From Oscheius tipulae (Eukaryota > Nematoda > Chromadorea > Rhabditida > Rhabditidae), in assembly GCA_037178975.1 (NCBI GenBank), contig JASJZH010000001.1, positions 186,001-250,000 on the forward strand: a stretch of 64,000 nt of DNA. The letters run 5' to 3'. The notes below the pieces were generated by a model. The model saw only the letters and a list, made by a program, of their open reading frames with translations. It made no database searches and had not been told where the DNA came from. How positions within the stretch are numbered: position 1 is the first letter of the stretch; the number at the start of each line of letters is the position of its first letter. Position numbers and translations under genes: made by a program. This document shows positions 49,401-61,798 of the stretch, one piece after another.

Positions 49401-52400
49401 CCTGCGCCGAATTCTTCGACCGCTGCTCATAACTTCTTCGGAAAAATCTACGAATGTGCTGAACAAGTTCAGAAAAATTCGACCGGACGTGCTCGATAAG
49501 GAATTGGTAGTTCATAACTTCTTTCCTTTAACTTACAAGGTTTAGGTCACACAATGCTTGTCGCTGTCCCCTTTGACAGGAAACGATTTGATCACCGAAC
49601 TAAAAGCCTTTTCTGACTACGACGAAGTCCGATCTGCGCTTCTCACTCTCCGAGACCTTGGAGTGAAGCCCACCTTCAAAAAGATGCTGGACAGTACTTT
49701 TGACAGGTATGTTTTCAAAGTTTCAACATCTTAAAATTTTTAGCGCGGCAGCCCGAAGTATCTTAACACAAGCCATTGCTAACATGCGAGCTTCTTCTCC
49801 AGATGAATGGGAAAGTTTCAAAGATGGTGTTCTTCAATTGGTTGACAGGTTCCTAAATTTTTAAAAAATTATTTTGCTTCATTTTGCAGCCACTATAAAA
49901 GCCTGGTCCCACGTGTAGATGTTCTCAAGTTGCTGGCCAAAGAACTTCTCTTGAATGACACACTTCGGACGCAAACAAGCCTTCTTAACACTCTACTGAC
50001 GCTGAACAAAAACGCTTCCAAAGATGTTAATGAACACAAGCTGGATCAGGCCAAATCCGCAGAAACTCTAATGAATCTCAGTGTAGATGTGATGAACCAG
50101 GCTGTCCAGAAGAGCGATCCGAATTTAGATAGGAGTCGGTTTTTCGCTACTCTAGCTCGACCAGTAGGTTTTTAAATATTTTAACATATCATGGAGCGAA
50201 GAGCCAAAGAGCAGAACAATTTTTAGATTGCCACCAAGCAATCTCAAGAACAGCTGAAACTGCTTGACGCCGTGGACATCATGTACGATCTGGGTTCAAC
50301 CATTATGCCGGCTACCATACGTCTCTGTGATCCTACGCAAATTCTGCAGCAAATGATCGAGATTGGTACAAACTACAAAAAGGTGAGGGTTTTCTAGAAG
50401 CTTAAGCATTTCTGCAGGGCAAATCTCTTGCCAAACTAGCAACCCTCCTGGACATCCCTACTCCAGTTTCTACATCTCTGTCGCTGGCCGCTCTGGCGGC
50501 CATAGAACATAAGGACGAAGAGTGCTTGGCCAAATACATTAGCGAGATCATGAAGGCAAGGGATATTCCAGTCGTCCACAAACTTTGTGTGAAAATTATT
50601 AAGTCGTCGTATGTTACTGCGGTAAGATTTTTTGCTTTTCTTTTTGTTCGTAATGTCTATCCAGTTCACACCCGTACCGTATTGGTTATGTCGTATGACC
50701 ATATCGATGAATTAATGTTAAACGTCCGTGATCATGTATTTTCAGGCTCTCGAAGACATCTACTCTTGTGCTTTACTAAATTGTCCCAATGACGAACTGG
50801 ATGACACGTTGAATCTCATAGAAGAAAGCCGGAAAAGACGACAGATAATTATTCCAACTTCACCGGAGCCTTCTGCAGAAATCGTAATTGAACCAACCTG
50901 CTCGACGGTTAGATTATTTAATTTATATGTCTTCGATTTTCATTTTCAGGTTAATGAATTTGCAAAGTCGGATAGGCAGAATAGAAGAAAGCAGCTCTCT
51001 GAAAACTGTCGCTTCGCTTTTGCCAACTTAAATTCGGAGGCTAAACCGTCCGAGGTAGTATCACAGATTAAATGTTCAAAGAAAAACTTATAGGCAGCAT
51101 GCATCTGGTCAAGAGAAAGTGCTTCGACCGCTGTTGTTCTGTCTCTGATGTCCGAGGAGGAAAATGCTTGGACAGAAAATGATTCTCTTCAACAATACCA
51201 AATGGTTAGCTCTTTAACTTCTTCAGTCCATTGTTTTTTCAGGCATTACGACACTTTATGCTTAAACTGACCCCAAAAATGGTAGAAAACATTCCTCCCA
51301 GAATTCTAATCGACAGCTTCAAACGAATGGCTGGAACTGATAGCTCATTGGACAGAATTGAACTTCAAGGAGTGAACAGAAGTCGATTTATAGCTGATCC
51401 CGGCTACAGAGAAGAAAGCTTGGACGGCTTAGCTATGTAGTTTAATCTTTTTTTTTTAATTATAAAATTAATTAAGGACCGAAGATGACAATGTATTCAT
51501 GGATGCATTATCGTTGGCCAAACAGTTCCAAGTCGACGACTGGCAACTACACATGACGTCGTTGGAGAATGCCTTAACTACGTTAGTACTTTACTAGTAA
51601 CATAACTTAATGATCGTTTTAGCTGTTCACCAGCTGAAGCAAAACGTATTCTGAAGGCTAGAGGACATCTAGGAAAATTAAAAACGGATCTTCCACAGGT
51701 AGGTGAAAAGTTTGACTCTTCTTTACCTTAACCAACGGAAATTTCCTACTTCGGGCGGGTAAGATAAAAAAGCGACTAGGCAAAATCTTGAAGGGTACAT
51801 TTTCAGCAGCATGAATAGATACTATATATTCAACTAATTTTTGAACAGTGCGAGTGGTTTCAGTTTCACTCATCTCTCCGTTCCAAAGTTTTGCCCCTGA
51901 TTGAAACCAACGAAATGTTCATCGCATACTTGAGTCTGTTTGCCGAGGATCAGCCGGAAAAGATGGCTTCCCCAACTCTGAAGAAAATATTGGAAAGGAA
52001 GAAAGATCTCAGTGCGAAAAAACTGTTCACCGATTCTCAGTATCTGATCGGCATCATCGTTTCAATGCCGGACAAGTTTATCACAGCAGTGGCCGAAGGA
52101 CTGAGGAAGTATCCAGTAAGTCCTTTTTGTCCTTTTAGACAAGAATTTAAAGTGAAAACACATAAATTTAGTCTGGAGTGGAAGCGTGTGATTCTGCTGT
52201 AAAAGTTCTGCTCAACGGTACAAATATTCGACCTCCAGCCTCAATCGTAGCAATTTCTGCACTTCTAGGAAACGACGAAACAGCCTGCCTCGAACTCATT
52301 GCTTCCAAGCCGGTAAATTTTAATTTTATGTGTTCGCAAAACAATTTTCAGCTAGATGAGGAGATCCAGTACTTGCAGCAGGCAGAAATTATATTGGAAG

Positions 52401-52513
52401 CTACGCCAGGAGCTCCTGCTGGTCTTTCCAATGTACTTAAGTTAGTGAACTTGTGTATTTCAAAGTTAGGAAAAATTAAGGGAACGTCTGTCTTTACTGA
52501 GTACACCTACTGA
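46402..52513 (+). CDS. smgl-1: NBAS/SMGL-1-like protein (NRZ tether, Sec39 domain)
   Basis: NBAS works with ZW10 and RINT1 to tether Golgi-derived vesicles at the ER, and also in nonsense-mediated decay. More than twenty short exons encode about 1500 residues. The N-terminal part is a beta-propeller-like region (NFNQELNVYSLEGD, FVLLKEYNLLLVGAHYP, LIAVSTNGDVFVYDLP). The Sec39 part has MSPIKYRGLLPLP and TWVRSRAVEIEQTTGLYNHS, which parallels human W..SRA.EIE. A late block, EDDNVFMDALSLAKQFQVDD then WQLHMTSLENALTT, matches human LEESVYSIAISLAQRYSVSRWEVFMTHLE. The protein is shorter than human NBAS (2371 residues). The frame ends at 52513 (TEYTY), with AATAAA at about 52567 and 52636. Alternatively a donor near 52448 joins exons at 53452-54438. 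The first exon's donor is unclear. Confidence 0.82.
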
Positions 52514-52837
52514 TGGAGCTGAGTCCCACGGGCATGAAAAACCGTCATTCGTTCTTACCAGCCGAAGAAGAAAATAAAAGGCTAGATGCCTCTCAGGGGT
52601 TCATTTCGGGTTTTGTTAACTCCGCTATCTAAATAGAATAAACATCAAGTACAAGCTGTTATTGCCATATCATAGAAATTTCTGTGTTCACAAAACGTTT
52701 TGTTTTCGTCATTAAGAGCGAAACTTGACCTGACTCGTACATAGCCGAAAGTTTACTTTCTAGGAATACAATTGCATGAATGTTACGCAATTTTTTTATG
52801 CTTATTTCACTGGTACTTTCAAAAACTCGGTTCCCAT

Positions 52838-53038
52838 TTCTTACAGGGCTGTACACGCCCTGTATGAAGCCCGGTATGACAGGTAAATTCTTATCTGTCT
52901 CATAAGGTTTTGTCTAAGAAATATTTATTAGACATCGGTTAGTTACGTAAAATCAGGGTACTTGGAGATCTCTTGGCTTGTTTTGCCTTTAATGATCAAA
53001 ACTCAGATTTTAAGGTGCGTACAGCCCTGTAAGAAACC
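52838..53038. mobile_element. MITE with ~20-bp inverted repeats
   Basis: TTTCTTACAGGGCTGTACAC at the left end is matched by GTGCGTACAGCCCTGTAAGAA at the right end (one or two mismatches, given in relaxed form). The interior of about 160 bp is non-coding. The apparent mini-exon after TTACAG at 52847 is part of the TIR. Confidence 0.6.
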
Positions 53039-53110
53039 AGTCGCTTACGCTCCTGGCATAGCTTTCTATCGCAACTAGAGCTCTTTGACGGTCGCCTGAC
53101 TCGACTTGGC

Positions 53111-53182
53111 AACTCTGATCTTGGATAACACTTGACAGAAAAGGCTACAGAAACTGTCAACTGATGTTAGAGTTGACATAGG
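53111..53182. repeat. Short hairpin element, copy 2
   Basis: In reverse complement it reads GTCAACTCTAACATC..., TTTCTGTAGCC, TTTTCTGTCAAGTGTTA, then ends AGAGTTGCC, following copy 1 at 6793-6862 through its full length. One arm is diverged. Confidence 0.6.
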
Positions 53183-53451
53183 CAATAGTCATTAATTTCG
53201 ATTGTAAAGGTAGGATCGTTACTGTGGTTTCAAGATACCGATCGGCATGAAATTTTTTTCCGGGAAGGCTCAGAGCCACCTCAAAATATATAGCTACCGT
53301 GCGATCATACGGAAGTAAATTTAGCTTTTCAATTTCCCTCTTCAGTCACCTAGAGGCATGATTCCACTTCTCCGCTCTTTTCCCCACCATGGCAACGCGA
53401 ACTCTAGTTTTCTAAATCACAACTTTTCTGTATTTTAGGCCAAACTGGCTT

Positions 53452-54438
53452 CCACCGTCCTTCTCTGTCATTCAGAATGCCGCGACTTGCGAAGGGCAGC
53501 CCAGTCATCGACTGTCATGATCCACTATGACTACAAAACTGTCACTTTGGATCTGCTAAAGGGTATTTTAGTCTTTTTGAAATATTGAAGAGTTTAAGAA
53601 CAACTAAAATCTGCTACAACACCAGGAATTCGAAATTTTGGCTTCCATGTCCAGTCGAAGAACTTTGGCCTCCGATTGTGTAATGCGGTTAATGAGGTTT
53701 TATTTTCTATACAAGTTAGCAGAAGGAAGTTTCTAGAAAATCGACAAGAAGGGTCTCCGACCTGAAAACTCCCAAACGAGGGCCTTTCTACGGTGGTTGA
53801 TGACCGGCAGAATGGCTTCCAACTCGTTCATTGACTTCTTCCTAACTTTTCCGCAAGAGGAAACTGCCACGGAACTGATCACCCTGATTCAGGGAATCTC
53901 CAAAGCGAAGGTATACTTGTGATGATTTCCCCCTTCTCTTCATAATTGCGCCTGAATGCATGAAAATGGCGCGGCTTGTTATGAAATGTAATGGGATTGC
54001 CTCCATTTATCAGAGGTGATTGTGTAAGCTGTGTGTATTTTATTTTTAAGATTTCTGGGTCCTTTCCTGAGACACAGCGACTGAAAGACAGAGAGAATGA
54101 GAGGCAGAGAGACAAAGAGACAAAGAGAGACAGGGACACAGAGAGTCAGAGGGTCAGAAAGACAAAGAGACAGAGAGTCAGAGAAACAGAGAGACAGAAA
54201 CAGAATCACTTCTGAAATATCTGATCCATGTCCTCTTGAGGATTCTTTGCCGAATCCCTTTGCCCTTCAAAAGATCCCTCGTCATCACCCCCGCCTAATG
54301 AAGTGCTTCATCACTCCCCGGCTATCGCACTCTTTGATGTTCATTTTCTTCCTCATGTAGTCTTGTTTTCCAGGTATCCATCCGCTTTGTTGCCCGTTTC
54401 CTTGGAGCCGATTTGCCGCCTCACAACAGGTAATGGAA
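53452..54438 (+). CDS. Four exons of uncertain ownership (NBAS C-terminus or kinase leader)
   Basis: Exons at about 53452-53569, 53625-53709, 53752-53911 and 54375-54438 join in phase to read AKLASTVLLCHSECRDLRRA, GIRNFGFHVQSKNFGLRLCN, KIDKKGLRPENSQTRAFLRW, FIDFFLTFPQEETATELITL and VSIRFVARFLGADLPPHNR, then a TAA if the last donor is not used. The helical repeat-like composition suits the alpha-solenoid tail of NBAS; a splice from 52448 (ending VLKL) would enter in phase. If the donor at 54434 is used, the frame runs without a stop into the kinase ([17 protein letters not shown]). No independent family is recognised. Confidence 0.5.
54068..54210. repeat. GACAGA/GAGTCAGA microsatellite (intronic)
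   Basis: About 140 bp of imperfect AGAGACAG / AGAGTCAG units. One of the longest such tracts in the window. Confidence 0.75.
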
Positions 54439-54719
54439 ATGTTTTTGTTATGATTATGACTACTCTCGGTCTCGTAATTGTCTGACTTTTAATTGTCATC
54501 CCCTAATAACATTCCACTGACTATAGCCAGTACGTAAGCAGAAAATTTCCGTGCCAAGTTGTAGTCTCTGAGGCGTATCCCCTAGAAACCAGTCACTTTC
54601 CCCACGTGGGAGTCAAAACAACGGAAATGCCGAAGTGATTACTTGCGAACTTGGCGTGTAACTCATAATTCTTTTGATCTTCCAGACGCATTGTCGAACT
54701 CTACTTTGACCTCTCGAAG

Positions 54720-57700
54720 ATGAGAGCCGGAGACGGCTCTCGGGTCGAGAGCGTCTTCCGAGCCAGCTCGGCTAGCACAAGGTATGAGAGGATTCGGACT
54801 GTGGGCAAGGGAGCCTTCGGGTCGGCTGTTCTCTACAAGAGAAAAGATGACGGAGCCCTGGTTATCATCAAAGAGATCAATATGTACGAACTGGACAGTC
54901 AACAAAGACAACTGTCTCTCAATGAGGTTGGTTTCTCTGTCTCTCTGTCCCACGCTGTCATTTTTTTCCAGGTCCACCTCCTCTCCCGAATCGACCACCC
55001 AAATATCATATCCTACTACGACTCTTTCGAAGAAGACGGTGTTCTTATGATTGAGATGGAATACGCGGACGGTGGAACCCTAGCCCAGTATCTGTCCAAA
55101 TGTCAGGCCCCGCTTTCCGAAGAAACTGTGACGGACCTCTTTGCTCAAATGCTTTCGGCCGTCACCTACCTGCACAGCAATTCTGTCCTACACAGAGATT
55201 TGAAGACGGCGAACGTATTCCTGACCAAGGATGGTTACGTCAAGGTTGGAGACTTTGGAATCAGCAAAGTCATGGGGACGGAAACCTTGGCTCAAGGAGC
55301 AAGAACTGTAGTCGGGACACCGTACTACATCAGTCCGGAAATGGTGAGTAACAGTGACAGCGGTAATGAATTTTCCAGTGCTCCGGCCTCGCCTACAATG
55401 CAAAAAGTGACATGTGGGCCCTCGGGTGTATCCTCTACGAGATGGCCTGTCTTCAAAAAACCTTCGAAGCCGACAATCTTCCCGCCTTGGTCAACAAGAT
55501 CATGACGGTATTTTTGAACAACCGGCCCATAAAACCAATTTCCAGTGTTCCTACGCCCCGATCCGAGGACCATACTCTTCAACAATCAAACTTTTGGTCA
55601 GACAGCTTTTGCAATTGGATCCGGACGAAAGGCCGGCAGCTGCTGAAGCTTTGGCGGTAGGTTGTGTGTCTCCCGTACAGTATAGTTATTTAGATGCTGA
55701 GACCCTCGGTTCGGGTCGAAAGAAGACAAGGATTAAAGTCGGCCGTCTCTGTAGTCTCCACAATGTATCAGTTCTGTCCGTCTTCGATTTCTCTGCAGCT
55801 TGTGGAGGGAATACCGAAGAGAATTTCCATCAAGCAGGTTGACTTTCATATTTTCCTATGAACTCCTCGTTGCAGGTTGTCGTCGGAACCTCCCATCGTC
55901 TTTTCCTAACCCATGATGGTGATGTCTATGCCTGGGGCAAGAACGATCATGGTCAACTGGGTCTCGGTGACCGTGCAGATAGAAAAATACCCACTGTTGT
56001 CGAGGCTCTACGTGGTCGAGATGTGAATGCATTGGCAGCTGGAGACGGGTTTACCCTAATTGGCTGTGATCGCGGAGCAGTTTTGTCCTGTGGACGGAGA
56101 CTCTTTGCTGGACTGGGAAAAGGAAGTGATGATGCTCTACGACCGGCTCTGGTGGATAATCTGTTGAGGTGAGAGAATTAAAGAGAGACAGAGAGACAGT
56201 TAGTATTTCAGAGTCCACGTGAATGAGATCACCTGTGGTTCTGAACACAGCGTGGCCATAACCGAGGACGGAGAAGTCTACGTCTGGGGAATTGGTGAAC
56301 GCGGTAAGCTCGGTACAGGAGAAGCCAAGAATGTTCCTAATCCTACCAAGGTATCTGCCGTTGAGTATAAAATTACTGAGTTTACAGATTTCAACACCAT
56401 CAGGAGCTGGGAGAGTTGTATCGGCTAGATGTGGTCCAGATGCTACAGCTCTCTTGACCGATGACGGGCAAATGATGGCTATGGGATCCAACAAGTACAA
56501 CAAGCTGAACCTGGCTTTTAGACATGGATTTTTCTCGAAAGAGTCCAACGTAGGGCATGTTAATTGAATTAGATGGGGTGTCTTTTAGGCAAACAGTGAG
56601 AATATAATGGTCGCAACTTTGCTGAAAACTTTCCCTGCTAGGGTCATTGATGTTCATGTCGGACTGTTCAATTTGGGAGGTTGGTCTACTGTCTGTCTCT
56701 CTACCTCGCCGTTTCTTTGTCTTTTTGATCCTCTTTTTCTCATCTCTTTGTCTCTCTGTCTATTTTTCACTGAATCTGTTACAGTACTCCTCGAATCCGG
56801 TCAAGTCTACATTTTTGGCCGGAACGAGAACGGAGAGCTGGGTATGGGTCACATGGAACCATGTCCATCTACTGGTCTCCGACCGGTCAAGACTCTTCTC
56901 TCCAAGCCGTGCTCGGTACACTACCTGAATTCTTTTCAACTGCAAATTTTAGCAAGTAGTCTGCGGCAGAGGCTATTCGATCGTGTCGACTACCGAAAGC
57001 GAGCTGTATTTCTGGGGTTCCAAGGGCGAAGTCGACCCGAATGCCACAACCTTGGATGATGTGGAGATGCAGATTGTACAGAAGAGATATGAGACGACCC
57101 CGGCCTCGAGATGGGCTTCCAGGAGGAAGGAGAAACAGCAATCTGTGGAACATATCGTCCCACATCCTTCATTGATTTTACGGTAACAATCCTTGAACAG
57201 CTTTGGAATCAAACCCAATACGTTTGATTCATAGACAAAAGCGTTAGCTATTCGGCCAAACGGGAAAAGGTCCGTACAAACTTCAGGCCAGATATGATCA
57301 AAGTATAATGTTCAGACTCGACTCTGGAGGAACTGACCGCTCAATTCGAATTTCTGCAGTAGTCGGATCAGCAGACTGTGTTCTTGTTCAAGTAGACACA
57401 TGTACCTACTCCATTCCAAAGAGTTCCGTTCCTCACAAGAGAAGCGGATCGGCTCCGGCTATTACCGACGACACAATGGCTGATACTTGGCTAAGGAAGG
57501 AACTGAACGATGCGGAATTTATACCATTCAGTCAAAGTCAGAGACAATTGAGGAGAAAGGAAGAGAATAACGGAAAGGATAGCAGCAATTCGTGAGTTTG
57601 GAGTGACAGTGACAGAGACTCTTTCAGAAGCACTGAATCTGCGCTCATGAAGGAGATCGAGTCTCTCAAAAAGGAAATGAAGGAGCAGACATCAACTTTT

Positions 57701-57868
57701 GAGGGAACCCAAGCCCAGATGCGAGTTCTCCAAGAGAAACTGACTGAGCTTCAAGCAAAGCAGGCTTTTTTGCGACGGAACGAACCTCCTCCAGCCTACG
57801 ACCGGAAATCCATCCAATACAACAAGCTGTTCCCGGAGAACACGAGCAAAGCGTGTACAATTCTGTGA
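54720..57868 (+). CDS. nekl-1: NIMA-related kinase with RCC1 repeats (NEKL-1/NEK9-like)
   Basis: NEK8/NEK9-class kinases act in mitosis, centrosomes, cilia and, in C. elegans, in endocytosis during moulting. The kinase domain is complete: [12 protein letters not shown] (P-loop), VIIKEIN (Lys), [44 protein letters not shown] and [13 protein letters not shown], ending [16 protein letters not shown]1-type blades follow, for example [67 protein letters not shown] and [13 protein letters not shown]. The end is a coiled coil ([20 protein letters not shown] ... [12 protein letters not shown]) and a PPPAYD tail. The coiled coil after RCC1 favours NEK9 over NEK8. ATG 54720 lies 36 bp after an acceptor, TTCCAG; an upstream in-phase extension is possible. 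AATAAA is at 57896. Exon borders in the blades are approximate. Confidence 0.88.
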
Positions 57869-57895
57869 TTTTTCGTAGAAGGCCAAACTTCATTA

Positions 57896-57901
57896 AATAA
57901 A
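57896..57901 (+). terminator. Polyadenylation signal AATAAA of the kinase gene
   Basis: 28 bp after the kinase stop and 10 bp before the stop codon of the convergent tyrosinase, so the two transcripts must overlap. Confidence 0.65.
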
Positions 57902-57910
57902 CGCATAAGA

Positions 57911-60900
57911 CTATCCCCAGAACTGTCCACCACGTCCACGCCAGTCATCGTAGTCTCCGAATCCGCCCCAGCGGTTTCCGCCGCCGCCCCAACGATTGCC
58001 TCCCCATTGCTGGTTCTGAGGTCCATTCCATCCTCGTCCCTGGTTCCAACCGCCCTGAGGACCCCAGCCTCCCTCGGTCATGCCTCCTTGGTTCCAGTTG
58101 TTGTTGTTCTGTTGGGCGACTGGAGCTACGCTTCCTGGAATAGGGAATCGCCTCTGTCTCTGTCTCTTCGTCTCACCTGCTCGTCCACTGCACATCTGTC
58201 TCAGATCGAATTGGGAGTAACAGGTCTGACAGGAACGACGACAGTTCTCAGCCATCCAGGGATTCTTCTGACATTCTCCACGACGAGCCCAGCCGGAACA
58301 GGAAGTGTGGTAGTCAGTACAAGCTAAAAGAAATATTTCTCTGCCCCTTCGTTGCTCTGTCCCTCCGTCTCTCTATCTCTCTGCCTCTCTGTACTCACAT
58401 CCATAATTGTAGTCACTCGGACTACAATGCCCACAGCTGACCCTGCAGTTACAGGCCATCCATGTAGAATTCGAACGGCATTCTCCCATCAGTCCCCAAT
58501 GCGGACAGCACACATTCTCATTGTAGCACCCTTCACTGTTCTCGCACTGTGGAGCTTGCTGTTGTGGCTGCTGCTGCCCACCTCCAGGCTGCCCACACTC
58601 TTGTGCCCTGGTCTTCCCACACTTGTTGCAGCTCCTTCTACAATTTTCCGACATCCAAAGGGGGTTCTTAGCGCATTCACCGTTCCTGGACCAGGCTGCA
58701 CAGTTGTTATGTCTATCGGCGCAGTCTAAAGTGAAAGTTGACAGATTTTCAGCGCCTAATAATTACCGTCAACCAGCCGATACTTCGGCTTACAGATGCC
58801 ACAGCTTGCCTTGCACCACTCATTCATGTAGGCAACATTTCTGGTACACTCTCCTTTGGCAGCCCAGGTAGTACAGCATTGGTTCTCATTGAAACAGGTC
58901 TCTTGGGCATTGATCACTGGAGGAACGATAACTGGAGTCACGATTGGCTTAGTAGTGGGAGGGGGATTGGCCTGAAAAGGCCTGGTCTCTATCTTTTTGT
59001 CTCTTAGTCTCTCCGCCGCACTGTCTCATTGTCTATCTCATTTAAACGTACCGTCTGTCGACAGACTCCTCCAGTACAAACTCCATTGTAGCAGGGTGTC
59101 TCTCCTCCTCTGTACATGTCACACCGACTTCCAATCCTCATTTTTGAAGCACATCTCGGATTCCCGTGAGAGCGATCGCAAAAGAGGAATTGGGAGCCAC
59201 AGTCGGGACATTGGGGACGGGGAGCGTACTCAAAGAGATTGTCCGTGTATTTGTTTGAAATTCCGTCTACGTTCCTAAAAAGGCTCGGGTTGACAGAGAG
59301 TCGGTGAAAGTTACTAACCTAATTGGGGGGAAAGGAGCCAGAGTAGCACCACTGAAATGTTGAGGTGCAGAGCAGAGCTGATTGTCCTGAGGGAACACAA
59401 TTTCTCTGTCAGCTCTAGTCTGTCTCGATCGTCTCCATTGCTCCCAAATAAAGTCTACAAAACAGTGATGGAGGAAGAAAATCGGGTCGTTGGCTGAGGT
59501 CGCGGTGTCGAACATGTCTCCTCCAATGAAGATGTGCACGTTTCCGTGAGTGTACTCAAGGCAGTTGAAGTCAGTACGGTAGGGACAACCCTGAAAAAAT
59601 GGGTTACTGCAAAGAGATAAAGAGATAGAGAGACAGAGACACTTACCGGTCTAGGAGCTGTGTAGGCCAGAACTTGGTCCACCTCGGTCTGGCTCATGAT
59701 GAAATCAATGTTGGCCTGATCGAAAGCCTGCCCCTGCTCTCCAACCTTTCTCTGAATGTTTCCTCTTCCTTCCAGAGTCGCCCAGGGATAGAAGGGTCCA
59801 CTGTTCACATTTCCCTGAGCATCAGCTCCTCCCATAAGTTCAGGCGAGAACAGGATTGAATCTTTGGGACTCGGCAGAGCCTGTTCCAGGGTCGAGTCCC
59901 AGTAGGGAAGATAAAGACTTGGGTCAATCTGGCGAATCGCCATCTCGACTCTCTTGATGTACTCTCTGTGCCAGGGCAAGAAGGCTGGTCCCGAGTGAGC
60001 TCCTCCACCATTGCTTGCCTGAGAATGGATTCGAGCCAGCTTATCGTACTCTCCGCTCTGGAACAGGTTACATTTTTATCTCTCTGTCTCTCATTATCTG
60101 TCTCTGTCTCTCTGCCCCTCTGTCTCTCACAGTTGTTTACCGCTATTACTGACTATATCCCACCTTCTTAAGTGCCAGTATAGCTCCATGGAATCGCTGT
60201 CTCTCATCGTCTGTCATCTGTCTGTACTCCTTCCTTATAGCCTTTCTCAGACTTTGTCCATTCTGAAGAGCACAGGCTCCATTCGGGCCCGAATTGCCTC
60301 AATGTTTTGGTTATTTTACTCGTACCACCTCGTACCTCGTAAATACGTGCACATACAGCTCAAATCCATGCATTGGTAGATGCTAGAGGCTATGGGAGCA
60401 AATTCTGCCGCCACAGTCTTCCCAAGCTGTCCGATGAGGCCAGGAGGCAGGGCTATCGTCTTCTTGTTGGCGGCTTGCTGGAAATTTCGGATTGTTTTAG
60501 GGCCGAAAAAATGATCTGGACAATATTACACACAATTTTCAATTGTGGCGGGAACTGGAAGGCCAGGGTGCGGGCGCGATCGCCTAAAGAAGAGAAAAAA
60601 CAACAGGTCAGAAACTACAGACTAATTGATTTCGTAGGTTGGACTAAATTGGATGAAAACTGGAAGGCCTTTTTTTCGAAGATTGTTGGTAGGGAGCAAA
60701 GATTTTTTGGTGAATCCAACGAAGCACAAAAATCGGAAGAGTCTCTGAAATTCGTTCCTAGTGGTAAAACAAATTTGGCATGCCGGAACTGGTCGAGTGA
60801 TTGAACAACTCAGAAGGGCTGGCGAAGAGCTCAGATAAAGCAAACAGAGTCGACTGCGACAGTTGAACGGTTCTCTCTACTACTAAAGTGCAATGGTGTC

Positions 60901-61505
60901 CGTCCGTCCGTCACGACGAGCCAATATCTGGCCATATCAAAAATTTAGTTGACAAGTCAACTCTGGGATAAACGTGGGCTTCTGCTATTGAGGATTTCTT
61001 ATGCCTGGGTATGGATATCACCGAAAAAATCATTCGATACCTGGCTTTACCTTGGCGATTTCTGTAAAAATCTGGTATGGATGCCAAAGCAAGAGTTCGT
61101 TTGACTAGGACAGAGCGAGGGTGACAGATTGGCAAAGAGATCGGTAGACAGAGACCGTTGAAATGAAAGTCGTAGCACTTGACAGAGAGAAAGAAGCAAA
61201 CAACATCATCATGGGTGACAGGTTGACCGACATAATCAGTTTACAGAGCTCAAGGTGTCAGCAATATTTCACAAAGACAGCTTTTGGGAGAGACCAAAAT
61301 GAAAAACAATACAGAGAAATAATTTTCTTTTGGGAGAAGATTGACAACATACCCTAGCCTTCTCGTCCCACCTATGGATCTGTAGGCACATGGCTTTAGC
61401 AGCTGCATTCGGAGCCTTCGCGCACGGATCGCCTGCCACTGTTCCATTCTGTGAGGAGACTGTCGAAGCTGTTGCCAAAAGCAACAACAGCCAGCCAAGA
61501 AGCAT
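57911..61505 (-). CDS. Secreted tyrosinase with four ShKT domains, copy 1
   Basis: Type-3 copper oxidases turn tyrosine or other phenols into quinones; secreted nematode forms are linked to cuticle or eggshell tanning. The signal peptide is [19 protein letters not shown] Cys-rich pre-domain ([10 protein letters not shown]) follows. The CuA site has [25 protein letters not shown] and LYLPYWDS. CuB has [16 protein letters not shown] and [18 protein letters not shown]. Then comes a Cys block ([17 protein letters not shown]...) and four ShKT modules of the type CFNENQCC...WCKASCGIC, the last ending CRRSCQTC. The tail is Gly/Trp/Asn/Gln-rich ([15 protein letters not shown]...). All six Cu-binding His appear present. 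Exon 1 is 61505-61353 and the next begins about 60476. Introns carry CT/GA microsatellites. It is tandem with the paralogue at 61799. Confidence 0.9.
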
Positions 61506-61798
61506 GCTGGTTAATGATAGAAAAATAACGACAATTGCGGTTAGAGAAGAGAACAGACTGAGAGAACACGACCTTGGACAGGGGGCAGCGACCGTTCTCC
61601 ACGTCAATTTTTGTTGGAGTTTAACAAAGAGAGAAACAGAGGGTACTCAATCTTCAGGTTCATTAGGATGAATCAGGAACTGGTTAGGGGGAGAGTACAG
61701 GTCAGGGGGCAATGGACATGACGACATGTGAGACAGAGAGATAAAGAAAAAGACACATAATACTATTCATTGTAATTCGACAAAACCATAAGGATCAT

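Larger units (their letters stand above)
52514..53451. other. 3' flank or long intron of the NBAS-like gene, with MITEs
   Basis: Contains two AATAAA signals (about 52567 and 52636), a TIR element (52838-53038) and a copy of the 6793 hairpin element (53111-53182). No other coding sequence recognised. Confidence 0.5.

Noticed and set aside
52844-52885. Mini-exon reading AVHALYEARYDR after TTACAG
   Set aside because: The acceptor and first codons are part of a terminal inverted repeat matched at 53021-53038.
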